Below, piece after piece: positions 23,948 through 32,811 of a DNA stretch of 64,000 nt (the stretch's first letter is position 1; every line of letters starts with the position of its first letter). The DNA is taken from NCBI GenBank assembly GCA_964650285.1, contig CAZYSP010000004.1, positions 9,205 through 73,204 of the forward strand, written 5' to 3'. The translations under genes were made by a program, and so were the position numbers. This DNA is from JACPJP01 sp964650285 (GTDB lineage: Archaea > Nanobdellota > Nanobdellia > Woesearchaeales > GW2011-AR4). The notes beneath the pieces are model-generated. The model was given only the letters and a program-made list of their open reading frames with translations. It was not told where the DNA came from and made no database searches.

Positions 23948-25207
23948 CTATCTAACCAAACTCTTAGTTAACTCCAAACTGCATTCATCAAATTCATTCA
24001 TCTGGCAGAAATTGTCTTTTATTTTATCAGCAACTTGCACACCACTAAATTTAATTTTATTATTAATCAAAAATGCTGGAAAACTATTTATGCCAAGCTC
24101 CTTAACAATTTTAGCATCTTCATTATGCTTCTCAAAATCAACCTTCCCATCAAATGCTCCTAAAAATTCCTGCAGGTTTTCTTCTGCTTTTGTGCTTGCA
24201 CTTTGATCTTTTTTAACAAATAAATCAAGCTTATTAGGTATTTCTTCCCTTTCAATGTAGTAATTTGCATTTGCTACAGTGTTTTTCATTACATAACTAC
24301 TATCAACTTTATCAAAAGCATTAAAGAATTTATAATAATTATAAGCTTGCTGTAAGCTTGAATTTAATATGTAAGCAGGCAAAGCAGTTATATCCAACTT
24401 TTCAGCAATTTCTTTGCCTTCTTCTGTTTCAAAATCTAAATTTTCCATATCAACAGTAGGAAAAAAACCATTAAGTATAGATAAAACTCTTCCAGTGTCG
24501 CAGTTAAAGCAGTTTTTATTGTTTAAAACCATTAGTTTAACCTCAATATCTTCAATATACTCACATTCTGAACTTTCTTTGCCAGGATTATTGCATTTCC
24601 CTATGCTTCCTTCTCTAACGCAGTCATTATCAGAACTGCAAGCTACTAAGCTCAATGCCTTATCACCCGATACATCAACACCCGACTCTGAAAAAAAGAA
24701 ATACCATCCTATAAAACCTAAAATCACAATAATTGCAATATAGGTAAATATTTTCTTACTGTCTTTTTCCTCTTCAACTATAGTTACCCGCGGTTTTTCT
24801 TCTACTGGCTTTTCTTCCTTTTCAACCTCAGGTTTTCCCTCAACCTCTCCTAATTTTTTTTGTTTCTCTTCTTTTATTGATTCTTCTTCCTCATGCTCAA
24901 CTTCTTTTTTAAGTGGCTCTTTCTCATCTACAGCATCTTTTTTTAACTCAACTTCTTTAATTTCTATTTTTTTTTCTTCCTTTTCAACCTCAGGTTCTCC
25001 CTCAACCTCTGGTTTTTCTTCCTTGACCTCTTCTTTAATTTCCTCCTTTTCCCTAACTTCTGGTTCTTTTTTTTGTTCCAGTTCATTTAATTTTGCATCA
25101 ATTCTTTGCTTTGCATTTTCAAATTCTTCTTTTGTTATGACATTCAGCTCAAGACTTTCTTTCAGGAGCTTTAATTCCTCTCCCAGCTTTTCTTTTTCTG
25201 ACAGCAT
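23948..25207 (-). CDS. Membrane-anchored protein with thioredoxin-like domains
   Basis: The 419 residues divide into a short helical N terminus (1-45, SHOCT-like), a long Glu/Lys-rich spacer with repeated KPEVEGEPEVEKEEKK-type units (45-150), one transmembrane helix near 156-172, then an outside region with two thioredoxin-like segments. The first has the redox pair CFNC (about 232-235) and a cis-Pro ALPAY; the second lacks the CxxC but keeps the FPAF proline. It therefore looks like an extracytoplasmic disulfide protein. It starts directly after the stop of the SurA-like gene, one unit with it. Confidence 0.65.
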   Translation of the reverse strand: MLSEKEKLGEELKLLKESLELNVITKEEFENAKQRIDAKLNELEQKKEPEVREKEEIKEEVKEEKPEVEGEPEVEKEEKKIEIKEVELKKDAVDEKEPLKKEVEHEEEESIKEEKQKKLGEVEGKPEVEKEEKPVEEKPRVTIVEEEKDSKKIFTYIAIIVILGFIGWYFFFSESGVDVSGDKALSLVACSSDNDCVREGSIGKCNNPGKESSECEYIEDIEVKLMVLNNKNCFNCDTGRVLSILNGFFPTVDMENLDFETEEGKEIAEKLDITALPAYILNSSLQQAYNYYKFFNAFDKVDSSYVMKNTVANANYYIEREEIPNKLDLFVKKDQSASTKAEENLQEFLGAFDGKVDFEKHNEDAKIVKELGINSFPAFLINNKIKFSGVQVADKIKDNFCQMNEFDECSLELTKSLVR

Positions 25208-26200
25208 TTACCCACCTATTAATGTTTTCAATATAGCTTTGAACTCATCCTGCTCTTCAATACCCAATTTTCCAACACGCTTGTATTTACATCCCAAAAC
25301 AGCAGTAGGGACAAGCTTATTTGGGCTGTATTTTTTGAATAATTCCACTTCTTCTTTAGGAACACCTTCCTCTTTTTTTGATGTTAACAAATCATCACCA
25401 GTATCAAGGCTCCAATGAAATGCCTCAATGCTTCCATCAAACTTCTCAACCAAATTTTTAAAAACATCAATACTTTCATTGCAAACTTCGCAAAAACTTG
25501 TTGTATATAACCTTATAATTGGCTTCTCTTGATCACAAACTTCGTCATCAGTTTCTTCAAAACTTCTTAATACAAGCTTTTCAATATTCTCCGGAAATAT
25601 TTCAATGTCAGAATTGTCTATTAAACTATCCATATATTCCTGAAAAGCATCATCATTTTCATTAAAAAACAAACCTTTTTCTTCAATAAAACCAGTATTT
25701 GCTTTCTCCAAAAGCTTCATTATAACAGCCCTGGTTTCAAATGATTTTTTTACATCATCAATTGTAATGCCACTTGACCTTAAATCATTTTCAAACTCAT
25801 CCAAAGTCAATCCACTCCCTATTATAAAAATCCCTAAAAGCTGTTCAACATCTTCTTCAGTTGCTTTTATGTTCTCTTTTTTAGCTTCCTGCACTAGAAC
25901 TTCCTGTGGAATTAAGGATAATACCAGGAAATCCTGCTTTGTAACAACATCCCTGTACTCAGGAATAACAGATGTCCTATACCACCAATCCAGTTCTTCT
26001 GTTGTTATTTTATCTCCATTCACAACAGCAACTACATCTTTATTGAAAGTAGGAATATTTACAAAATAAAATAAATATGCCACTACTGCAATAAAAACAA
26101 GAAAAATTCCGAGCACTATTCTATTTTCCTGCTTTTCTTTTGCTTTTTTGCGTTTTTTGTTAGAATTTTTAGGGGTTTTTTTCTTCATTTTATCATTCAT
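25208..26200 (-). CDS. Membrane-anchored SurA_N-like chaperone fused to thioredoxin-like domain
   Basis: A basic N terminus and one transmembrane helix (about 29-48) anchor the protein, followed by a SurA/PrsA N-terminal-like helical domain (about 58-165: VAVVNGDKITTEELDWWYR and IPQEVLVQEAKKE) and a thioredoxin-like domain (about 225-330) with TTSFCEVCNESI as redox motif and cis-Pro LVPTAV. The combination suggests a folding catalyst for secreted proteins. The peptidyl-prolyl isomerase domain of true SurA is missing. It is the first gene of a three-gene minus-strand unit. Confidence 0.7.
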   Translation of the reverse strand: MNDKMKKKTPKNSNKKRKKAKEKQENRIVLGIFLVFIAVVAYLFYFVNIPTFNKDVVAVVNGDKITTEELDWWYRTSVIPEYRDVVTKQDFLVLSLIPQEVLVQEAKKENIKATEEDVEQLLGIFIIGSGLTLDEFENDLRSSGITIDDVKKSFETRAVIMKLLEKANTGFIEEKGLFFNENDDAFQEYMDSLIDNSDIEIFPENIEKLVLRSFEETDDEVCDQEKPIIRLYTTSFCEVCNESIDVFKNLVEKFDGSIEAFHWSLDTGDDLLTSKKEEGVPKEEVELFKKYSPNKLVPTAVLGCKYKRVGKLGIEEQDEFKAILKTLIGG

Positions 26201-26332
26201 TACTGCTACAAAGTCTCTACCACCCCTTTTTTGAATATGGAGAATATAATTGGTAAATAAAGCTTTCGGATTTTAGGCTATTGAGTATACTTTTAAGTTA
26301 ATTTATTAAATATCAATATATTCACAAAAAAT

Positions 26333-26434
26333 ATGCCTTATTTCCTGGACATTGTTAAAAAATTAGAATATAAATCAGATAAACAAAGAAGAAATATAAT
26401 CATTAATTTTTTAAACACTATTATTGGAGAATAA
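26333..26434 (+). CDS. 33-residue small ORF
   Basis: An ATG-initiated frame for MPYFLDIVKKLEYKSDK and 16 further residues, a basic amphipathic helix candidate. A TATA-like TTATTAAATATC near 26301-26312 lies about 27 bases before the ATG, as for leaderless genes in this genome, which is the main reason for reporting it. It precedes the TPR gene by 40 bases on the same strand. It could be chance. Confidence 0.35.
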   Translation: MPYFLDIVKKLEYKSDKQRRNIIINFLNTIIGE

Positions 26435-26473
26435 GATAAAGTTTAAATATTTCTTTACTGGCAACACTATAAA

Positions 26474-27583
26474 ATGGCAATAAAAAAGATAAGAGAAGCC
26501 CTGGAAAAAAGAAGGCAGAGAAAAGCAGAGGAAATTGTTGAAAAAAATAAGCTTGAAAGCTACAGGGAAAATGAGCAGATGCAGAAAGCAGAGCAAATAA
26601 AAAAAGAAGCTGACAGGTTAGCTCATTTAAAGCAATACAAGACCGCAATTGATGAGTACAACAAGGCTTTGGAAATCTACCCCTTTGATGAAAAAGAACA
26701 AATATTCAAAAAGTCTGCTGAGTTCTTCTTTAAGCTTTACTACAACATTGCAGCATCGTACTCTTTCCTGAATAAATTTGACGAATCAATAGGATATTTT
26801 AACACTGCTTTGAAAATAGAAAATATCGACGATGAGAATAAAGTTAAAGCATTAATGAGCAAGGGAAACTGCTACTATCGAGCAAAACAACTTGTTAAGG
26901 GAGACTATGAGGAAGGAGCCTATAAAATAAGAATGGAATCTGATTTTGATGTTGACGAGAAAACAATAGAAACATTTAGAAAACTTGATGAAAAAGAGGG
27001 CTTGTTTAAGCTGGCTCATAACTGCTTTACAAAAACAACAGAGCTCGACAGGCACAATGCAGATGCGTGGTACAAAAAAGGCCATATGGAATTTTTAATG
27101 GACCAGATTAAGGAAGCAATGCTTTCTTTTGACAATGTATTTGAGCTGCAAAAAAACTATGAAAACAAGGAAGGCATAGAGCTTTTTGATGATATAAGGT
27201 CAGAAAAGGGGATAAAAGCCAAGCATTTGAAAGTTCTTGATAGTGATATGAAGTTCAAGACAAAAACAGGGCATTATGTCAGGGATAAAGCTGAGAAGAT
27301 GATTGCTAATTTTATTTATGACAACAATTTGATGTTTCAATACAACATAGCTGTTACATGGGCAGACAAGGATGATTTTAAAGCAACTTTTTTCATTCCA
27401 AAGCTTGATTTGTACATAGAGCACTTTAAATTTGATAAAATCAAAGACTACCAGAAACTGATAAGGTGGAAGATAAAGCAGTATGAAAAGAACAAAAAGA
27501 AGCTTGTTTACACAACATCTGAAGACGAAGCAAATATAGAAGAAGCCTTAAAAATCAAGTTAAAACCCTATACTGTGTTGTAA
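26474..27583 (+). CDS. TPR protein with PD-(D/E)XK-like C-terminal domain
   Basis: The 369 residues start with a charged coiled coil (1-45), continue with several tetratricopeptide-type helix pairs (about 48-245) such as YKTAIDEYNKALEIYP and DESIGYFNTALKIE, and end with a domain (about 265-369) resembling the restriction-endonuclease-like module found in some helicases: VRDKAEKMIANFIYDNNL, IPKLDLYIEHF and LVYTTSED. The Asp expected before FFIP is Thr, so the nuclease may be inactive. A scaffold role is likely; the ligand is unknown. Confidence 0.6.
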   Translation: MAIKKIREALEKRRQRKAEEIVEKNKLESYRENEQMQKAEQIKKEADRLAHLKQYKTAIDEYNKALEIYPFDEKEQIFKKSAEFFFKLYYNIAASYSFLNKFDESIGYFNTALKIENIDDENKVKALMSKGNCYYRAKQLVKGDYEEGAYKIRMESDFDVDEKTIETFRKLDEKEGLFKLAHNCFTKTTELDRHNADAWYKKGHMEFLMDQIKEAMLSFDNVFELQKNYENKEGIELFDDIRSEKGIKAKHLKVLDSDMKFKTKTGHYVRDKAEKMIANFIYDNNLMFQYNIAVTWADKDDFKATFFIPKLDLYIEHFKFDKIKDYQKLIRWKIKQYEKNKKKLVYTTSEDEANIEEALKIKLKPYTVL

Positions 27584-27634
27584 AATGACATTTGGATTTT
27601 GGTTTTTTCCTTTAAAGCATTATTTTTTATCCAC

Positions 27635-29170
27635 TCAACCCAACTTTATTCCACTAAAATCCTTCTTTACTTTTTCTTTCTCTGAATTTTTTACAATATC
27701 TTCAAAATCAGGAATCTTAACTGGAATTGCAAACTTTGAGAAATTAGAGCTTATTAAAGCATCTCCAATGTCTAAAGATGCTATATTCCTGTCATCCTCA
27801 CTCAAATCCTGGCTAGCAGATTCAATAATTGCAGTTCTTTCAGGTTTCATTTCTATGCCCAAGATTATTTTAGTATTAATATTAGCTAAAATCTCTCTTG
27901 GTATTAAAGACGGCAGCTGGGTAATTGCTGTTAAGCCAACCTTAAATTTTCTTCCCTCACGAGCTATTGTTGAAAAAATATTTTGTCCGTGCTCCAGAGC
28001 CTCTTTTCCCAGAACCCTGGGAGCTTCTTCCAGAACAACAGAAATAACTGGTTTTTCATTTAAACTTCCATCCATTTTGTAGAATTTATAATTATTCAAT
28101 AATTCTGTTGTAATTAAAGACCCAATTAAAATTTCAACTGAACCTGAGAAACTGGAAGTATCTATAATAACAGTCTTTCCATCTTCTAATTCTTTGCAGA
28201 TGTCTGGTATTGTGTTGATTCCGGCATTTAAGTCAAAAATACCTTTGGTAATTATGTTTTCTCCGCCGATTTCCAAATCCAGTAAATACAATAATCTTCT
28301 TTTAACAACAGAGATTGTCTGCTCCATGAATGCGACTCCCTCCATTTTCCTTTCAAACAGGATACTTTTTATCCAGTTAGCGCCAAAATATTTGTAATAT
28401 ATTATCAAAGCCTGCTTTTGTGCATCAGAAAAATCCACAACACCATCAAAATGATGCGGCTTAATTGCACGCAAATTAATTTTAAGTGTTTTTGCACCTG
28501 CAGGCACATTTTTTGGTGTATAATAAACAACTTTTTCGCTTAAATTATGGTCTTTAAGCCCTGATTTATTCCTTCCATAGTATTCATCATGAGGATCTAA
28601 AACTAAAATTCCACAATATTCCTGATTAACCAGATTCCATAAAACATTTGCTATTAAATTGCTTTTTCCTTTTCCAGTTGTGCCAGAAATCAGAATATGA
28701 TGGCTTAAAACCTTATTTCCTTCCAAATAAATAGGGACATCTAACATTTTGCTACCAGACCTTAGATTTCCAATAAATAAAGGATTTTGAGGCTTAGTTA
28801 AAAATGATAAATCATCTTTTTTTATTTCCCTTACTTCTGAGAAAAAAGATGGCATTAATTTGCTTACAAAAGCGTTATTATTCTTAATTGTAACCAGATT
28901 TTTCAATCCAGCAAGCATATAATTCCTTAGGTTTTTATCAAAAAACTCTGTATCAGTATTTTCTTCTAGGTTCAAACCAGAAATCAATTCTAAATTTTGT
29001 TGTGATATTTGAGAACCATAAATCAAATCAAAAACCTGCATCAATATCTTATTATCTCCGGATTCTGAAATTAATAACTCTCCTAACTCTAACTTTTGGC
29101 CAGATTTCTGCCTAACTAGTATTTTTCCAAACTCTCCGCTGATTACCTGACCTTTTGTTATAGGAACCAT
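27635..29170 (-). CDS. HerA/VirB4-like ATPase (DUF87)
   Basis: A 511-residue ATPase with an N-terminal beta-barrel (HAS-barrel-like, about 1-45), Walker A SGTTGKGKSNLIANV near 165, Walker B ILVLDPHDEYYG, and the late VVLEEAPRVLG and TAITQLPSLIP elements typical of the HerA/FtsK group. HerA proteins translocate DNA during end resection, normally with NurA, Mre11 and Rad50; none of these is in the window, so this could be another member of the group. It is transcribed away from the SRP RNA gene. Confidence 0.75.
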   Translation of the reverse strand: MVPITKGQVISGEFGKILVRQKSGQKLELGELLISESGDNKILMQVFDLIYGSQISQQNLELISGLNLEENTDTEFFDKNLRNYMLAGLKNLVTIKNNNAFVSKLMPSFFSEVREIKKDDLSFLTKPQNPLFIGNLRSGSKMLDVPIYLEGNKVLSHHILISGTTGKGKSNLIANVLWNLVNQEYCGILVLDPHDEYYGRNKSGLKDHNLSEKVVYYTPKNVPAGAKTLKINLRAIKPHHFDGVVDFSDAQKQALIIYYKYFGANWIKSILFERKMEGVAFMEQTISVVKRRLLYLLDLEIGGENIITKGIFDLNAGINTIPDICKELEDGKTVIIDTSSFSGSVEILIGSLITTELLNNYKFYKMDGSLNEKPVISVVLEEAPRVLGKEALEHGQNIFSTIAREGRKFKVGLTAITQLPSLIPREILANINTKIILGIEMKPERTAIIESASQDLSEDDRNIASLDIGDALISSNFSKFAIPVKIPDFEDIVKNSEKEKVKKDFSGIKLG

Positions 29171-29232
29171 CCAGATATAGAATTTTTAGAATGTATATAA
29201 GTTTTTCTAGATATACCCACTAAACAAAAACC

Positions 29233-29240
29233 TTTATAAA
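29233..29240 (+). promoter_or_regulatory. TATA box of the SRP RNA gene
   Basis: TTTATAAA is centred at 29236, about 26 bases before the base of helix 1 at 29261, placing the transcript start at the mature 5' end. Confidence 0.6.
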
Positions 29241-29260
29241 ACCAAAATACCTACTAGCTA

Positions 29261-29529
29261 TGGGCTAGGCTGGTGTACTGGTCCTACACTGTAACTCTAA
29301 ACGGACCTTATGAGAGGGCTGAAGCCTGGAAAGAGGCATTTGCTTAGCTTAGTGGTCTTGATTTCAACGTTGAGGTTCTGTCCTCTTGGGCTGTATTTTT
29401 TGGAAATCAGTCAGGATGGGAACATAGCAGCTGTAACCTTTTGATATGGTGCTTAGGGGGTAGCGGAACTGAGGAGAAATCAAGGTAAGCTGCTTTGCTT
29501 TGCTTGTGTCCATTTCCAGGCGCGCCCAC
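29261..29529 (+). ncRNA. ffs: Signal recognition particle RNA (7S)
   Basis: Archaeal SRP RNA of about 270 nt. The Alu domain appears at the 5' end with CTGTAACTCTAAACGG and AGGGCTGAAGCC, which match conserved archaeal 7S segments. Helix 8 is seen at about 29409-29434 as CAGG-ATG-GGAA-CAT-AGCAGC: the asymmetric loop sequences recognised by SRP54 around a short stem and a GGAA tetraloop. The ends pair (TGGGC at 29261 with GCCCA at 29524-29528) as helix 1. A T-rich run follows at 29530-29538. It serves cotranslational membrane targeting with SRP19/SRP54, not in the window. Confidence 0.88.
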
Positions 29530-29575
29530 TTATTTTTCTGATTAGGCATTATAAAAATACAAAGAAAAAAGTCCT

Positions 29576-29628
29576 CAAAAATTCCAAAGGAATTTTTGGG
29601 ACACCAAAAATCGCAAAGCGATTTTTTG
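29576..29628. terminator. Tandem hairpins, probable bidirectional terminator
   Basis: Two similar hairpins: CAAAAATTCC-AAA-GGAATTTTTG (29576-29598) and CAAAAATCGC-AAA-GCGATTTTTTG (29605-29628). Each is flanked by A- and T-runs so that either strand gives a stem followed by U residues. They separate the SRP RNA from the convergent cupredoxin-like gene. Confidence 0.55.
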
Positions 29629-29642
29629 ATGAAATAAAGAAT

Positions 29643-30065
29643 TTACTCAACAGTTATCTTTCCGCCTACTACGCCATAGGCTATATTCTGCCAGTATTCA
29701 TACTCTCCTGCTTCTGTAAATTCATGCTCGAATTTTTCTCCTGGCAGTATCCTATTGCTGTTTGTATAAGCCTTGCCATCCTTGAATATTATTAAATATG
29801 CTGCTTTTTCATCGTCATTTATCCATGTTACTGCACTTCCTGCACTAATTGTCAGCTCTGAGGGGTCAAAACCACCAGCTCCAACAGATCTTATCTCAGT
29901 TGATGTAACCTCTGCAACTTCTTCTGGTTCTGCAACAGCATCTCCGGTTCCCTCTGGCTCAACACTTGGTTCTGGCTCAGTTACAGGTGCTGGTTCAGCA
30001 GGCTGCTGAGCGCATGCACTCACAAATATCATCAAAACCAGAATTATTCCATAAAACAGCTTCAT
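29643..30065 (-). CDS. Cupredoxin-fold lipoprotein lacking copper ligands
   Basis: A signal peptide with lipobox VSAC, a Pro/Glu-rich linker (about 20-60) and a plastocyanin-like domain (about 62-140) with FDPSELTISAGSAVTW and the closing GGKITVE. A blue-copper protein would have His, Cys, His and Met ligands; here the Cys and His positions are occupied by residues of EYWQNIAYGV, so copper binding is unlikely. ATG 30065 is preferred to an ATG five codons upstream because GGGGTG lies close before it. Probably an outer-face protein of unknown task. Confidence 0.65.
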   Translation of the reverse strand: MKLFYGIILVLMIFVSACAQQPAEPAPVTEPEPSVEPEGTGDAVAEPEEVAEVTSTEIRSVGAGGFDPSELTISAGSAVTWINDDEKAAYLIIFKDGKAYTNSNRILPGEKFEHEFTEAGEYEYWQNIAYGVVGGKITVE

Positions 30066-30127
30066 TTTTACACCCCACATGTTTTTTATTAAATTTTATT
30101 TGTTTATTTTATTCTTAACATACCCAT

Positions 30128-31051
30128 TTAAATATTTTTGCTTTTTTCCAGTTGTAAAACATTTTTTACTGCAGCAATAGCAACCTCAATCTGCTTTTTA
30201 TTGGGATTTTTAGTAGTAACTTTCTGCATAAGCAGTCCAGGCCATATAAACATCTTCATAACAGCATTTTTCTCATATTTTGCGCTTAACTTCAGAAATT
30301 CATAAGAAATGCCTGCAATTAACGGCAGCAAGGAAAACCTGATTAAAAATAAAATAGTCTTTCTTGGAAAAATGTGCATATTGGCAAGATTTGGAAACAG
30401 GTAAAGGACTATTGGCGTCAATATTGAAAAAACAAGTATACTTATAACCAAAACAATCATGATAAATGCAGTCCCGCATCTTGGATGCAATGTGCTGTAT
30501 TTTTTCATATTCTTCACATCCAGCTTTTCTCCCTTTTCATAGCAATGTACAGCCTTGTGCTCTGCACCGTGGTACCGAAATAAAACCTTAACATCTTTCA
30601 TTAAGGAAATAGCATAAATATACAATAAAAACATTCCAATTCTTATTATGCCGTCTATTAAATTAAAAAAGAATGGTTGCGTCTCTTCCTTAAAACCAAT
30701 AATTAAAGTTAAAAAATAGGGCAAAGCCAGAAAAAGCAGCAATGCAAGACTTACTGCAAAAACAATTGTAAAAGCCATTTCCCATTTGCTTATTTTTTCC
30801 TCTTTTTCTGTCGCTATCTGCTGCTCTGCTGACCACATTATAGACCTCATCCCTAAAACCAGCATATCAATAAGATTGAAGAATCCCCTTACAATAGGAA
30901 GCTTGTAGAATCTGCCTTTTCTCTGCTTTATCTTTTCCTTTTTTGTTATTATTTTCTTATTTTTCCTGACTGCAACAACATTATATTTAGGGCCTCTGAT
31001 CATTATACCTTCTATCACAGCCTGTCCGCCAATGTTTAGTTTTTTGGGCAT
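30128..31051 (-). CDS. DUF1385 (YqhQ-like) membrane protein
   Basis: The 307 residues carry the DUF1385 signature: IGGQAVIEGIMIRGP at the N terminus and YHGAEHKAVHCYEKGE plus LHPRCGTAFIMIV in the middle, with four or five hydrophobic helices (about 90-120, 125-150, 205-230, 240-265). The family is common in Firmicutes and some DPANN archaea; its histidines suggest a metal site, but its function is not established. It lies upstream of the cupredoxin-like gene on the same strand. Confidence 0.8.
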   Translation of the reverse strand: MPKKLNIGGQAVIEGIMIRGPKYNVVAVRKNKKIITKKEKIKQRKGRFYKLPIVRGFFNLIDMLVLGMRSIMWSAEQQIATEKEEKISKWEMAFTIVFAVSLALLLFLALPYFLTLIIGFKEETQPFFFNLIDGIIRIGMFLLYIYAISLMKDVKVLFRYHGAEHKAVHCYEKGEKLDVKNMKKYSTLHPRCGTAFIMIVLVISILVFSILTPIVLYLFPNLANMHIFPRKTILFLIRFSLLPLIAGISYEFLKLSAKYEKNAVMKMFIWPGLLMQKVTTKNPNKKQIEVAIAAVKNVLQLEKSKNI

Positions 31052-31218
31052 TTTTTATGCAAAATATACTCTATTTATATTATTTGTTGTTTGGTTTTAT
31101 TTTGATAATTATTTATATATTAAAAATTGTATTTTTTATTTATTGTACTCATTTTTTGAATTTATTGTTGTATTAAAGAACAAAAACTTAATAAGCAGCA
31201 AATATTGCACTATTTAAT

Positions 31219-31671
31219 ATGAAATGCCCTTACTGCAGTCATGAAGAAACCCAGGTAATTGACTCAAGAGATACAGAGAATCTGGAAGCAACAAGGAGAA
31301 GAAGAGAATGTTCAAAATGCAAAAAACGCTTTACTACATATGAGCGTGTAGAAGAAGCCGATATTGTTGTTGTAAAAAAGGATGGAAAAAGAGAAAGATA
31401 TGAAAGACAAAAATTAATTAATGGAATCCTAAAAGCTTGTGAAAAAAGGCCCATACCTCTGGAAAAGATAGAGAAGATTGTAGATGACGTTGAGTCTGAT
31501 TTAAGAAAGCGCGATTCAGTTGAAGTTGGCAGCAAAACAATTGGAAAAATAACAATGAGAAAACTTAAATCTTTGGATAAAGTTGCTTACATAAGATTTG
31601 CTTCTGTTTATTTGGAATTTGAAGATTTGACCAGGTTTGAAGAAGAACTGGATAAATTGCAGAAAAAATGA
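31219..31671 (+). CDS. nrdR: Transcriptional repressor NrdR
   Basis: A 150-residue NrdR: zinc ribbon MKCPYCSHEETQVIDSRDT with RECSKCKKRFTTYER, then an ATP-cone (about 48-138: VVVKKDGKRERYERQKLI). In bacteria NrdR senses ATP/dATP and represses ribonucleotide reductase genes. Length and motifs are intact. It overlaps the next gene by 4 bases (ATGA) and is followed by two nucleotide enzymes, a sensible context. No ribonucleotide reductase is in the window. Confidence 0.92.
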   Translation: MKCPYCSHEETQVIDSRDTENLEATRRRRECSKCKKRFTTYERVEEADIVVVKKDGKRERYERQKLINGILKACEKRPIPLEKIEKIVDDVESDLRKRDSVEVGSKTIGKITMRKLKSLDKVAYIRFASVYLEFEDLTRFEEELDKLQKK

Positions 31672-32312
31672 TTATAGCTTTAACAGGCAAAAACGCATCC
31701 GGCAAAAGCGAGGTTGCAGAATATCTGAAAACAAAAGGATTTGTTTATTATTCTCTTTCTGATGTGTTGAGGGAAGAAGCTACAAAAAGAGGTTTAGAGC
31801 ATTCCAGGGATAATTTGACTAAATTAGGAAATGGGTTAAGGGAAAAATTTGGAGCAAGTTATTTAGCAGCCCAAATTAATAAAAAAATAAAGCAGCAATT
31901 AAAGTCCAATAATAGAAATTCAATAATTAAAAAAAACAATGGTTTGATTAATAATAATGGATCAAAAATCAATGAAAAAAATAACAACGAAACCAATTTT
32001 GTAATTGACAGCATAAGAAGCCCTTATGAGGCAAAAGAACTGATGAAAAACAAGGATTTTATTCTTATTGGCATCGATGTCCCAGTTGAATTGTGTTTTA
32101 AAAGGCTGCTTGAAAGAAACAGGGTTGGAGATGCAAAGACATTGGAAGCCTTCAAACAACAAGAGCAAAGAGAAAATTTAAATAATACTACAAATCAACA
32201 GCTCGATGAGACATTTAAGTTAGCAGAAAAAGTTATTGTTAATGATGGCACTTTGGAAGAGTTGCATAAGAAAGTTGATGATTTATTATTACAACTAAAA
32301 AATAAACATTAA
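31668..32312 (+). CDS. P-loop nucleotide kinase-like protein (UPF0200 type)
   Basis: A 214-residue P-loop protein with Walker A ALTGKNASGKSE, the SLSDVLREEATKRG segment and VIDSIRSPYEAKEL, which match the UPF0200/dephospho-CoA-kinase-like group of archaeal small-molecule kinases. Residues about 76-110 are an Asn/Lys-rich low-complexity insertion that probably loops out. Position between NrdR and a dCMP deaminase suggests a deoxynucleotide kinase role (inference). Confidence 0.65.
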   Translation: MIIALTGKNASGKSEVAEYLKTKGFVYYSLSDVLREEATKRGLEHSRDNLTKLGNGLREKFGASYLAAQINKKIKQQLKSNNRNSIIKKNNGLINNNGSKINEKNNNETNFVIDSIRSPYEAKELMKNKDFILIGIDVPVELCFKRLLERNRVGDAKTLEAFKQQEQRENLNNTTNQQLDETFKLAEKVIVNDGTLEELHKKVDDLLLQLKNKH

Positions 32313-32361
32313 TTCATATTAAAAATAAAAAATATTATTGGAATAAAAATAATGAATAAAA

Positions 32362-32799
32362 ATGACAAGAGCAAGCTGGGAAGAGTATTTCATGAACATT
32401 GCAAAGCAGGTTGCTAGCAGAAGCACCTGTGAAAGGAAGCATATAGGCTCAGTTATTGTAAGGGATAAAACCATACTTTCTACAGGTTATAACGGAAGCA
32501 TCAGGGGAATGCCGCATTGTGACGAAGCAGGGCATATGATGGAAAATGGCCATTGTGTTGCTACAATACACGCAGAAGCAAATGCAATCCTGCAAGCAGC
32601 TAAAAATGGCGTCATGATTGGCAATTCTGAAATCTACATAACCGCAAGCCCATGCTGGACATGCTTCAAGATGCTTGCTAACGCCGGAATAAAAAAAATC
32701 TATTATGGAGAATTCTACAGGGATGAAAGGATCTTTGATGTAGCAAAGAAACTAGGCATAGAATTAACACACATAAAAGTTGATCAGAGTAAGTTATAA
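32362..32799 (+). CDS. dCMP deaminase
   Basis: Zinc-dependent deaminase of dCMP to dUMP. The zinc site is complete: HAEANAIL (His, proton-shuttle Glu) and ASPCWTCFKML (two Cys). The N-terminal RASWEEYFMNIAKQVASRSTC stretch, in two parts RASWEEYFM and RSTCERKHIGSVIV, and a second Cys/His set (GMPHCDEAGH) resemble ComE/dCMP deaminases. The 145-residue length is typical. Third gene of the nrdR group, consistent with dNTP supply. Confidence 0.88.
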   Translation: MTRASWEEYFMNIAKQVASRSTCERKHIGSVIVRDKTILSTGYNGSIRGMPHCDEAGHMMENGHCVATIHAEANAILQAAKNGVMIGNSEIYITASPCWTCFKMLANAGIKKIYYGEFYRDERIFDVAKKLGIELTHIKVDQSKL

Positions 32800-32811
32800 A
32801 GATTGCACAAT

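Noticed and set aside
27585..28082. 165-residue ORF on the plus strand.
   Set aside because: It is antisense to the 3' part of the HerA-like gene, which has clear Walker motifs; composition is that of a shadow frame.
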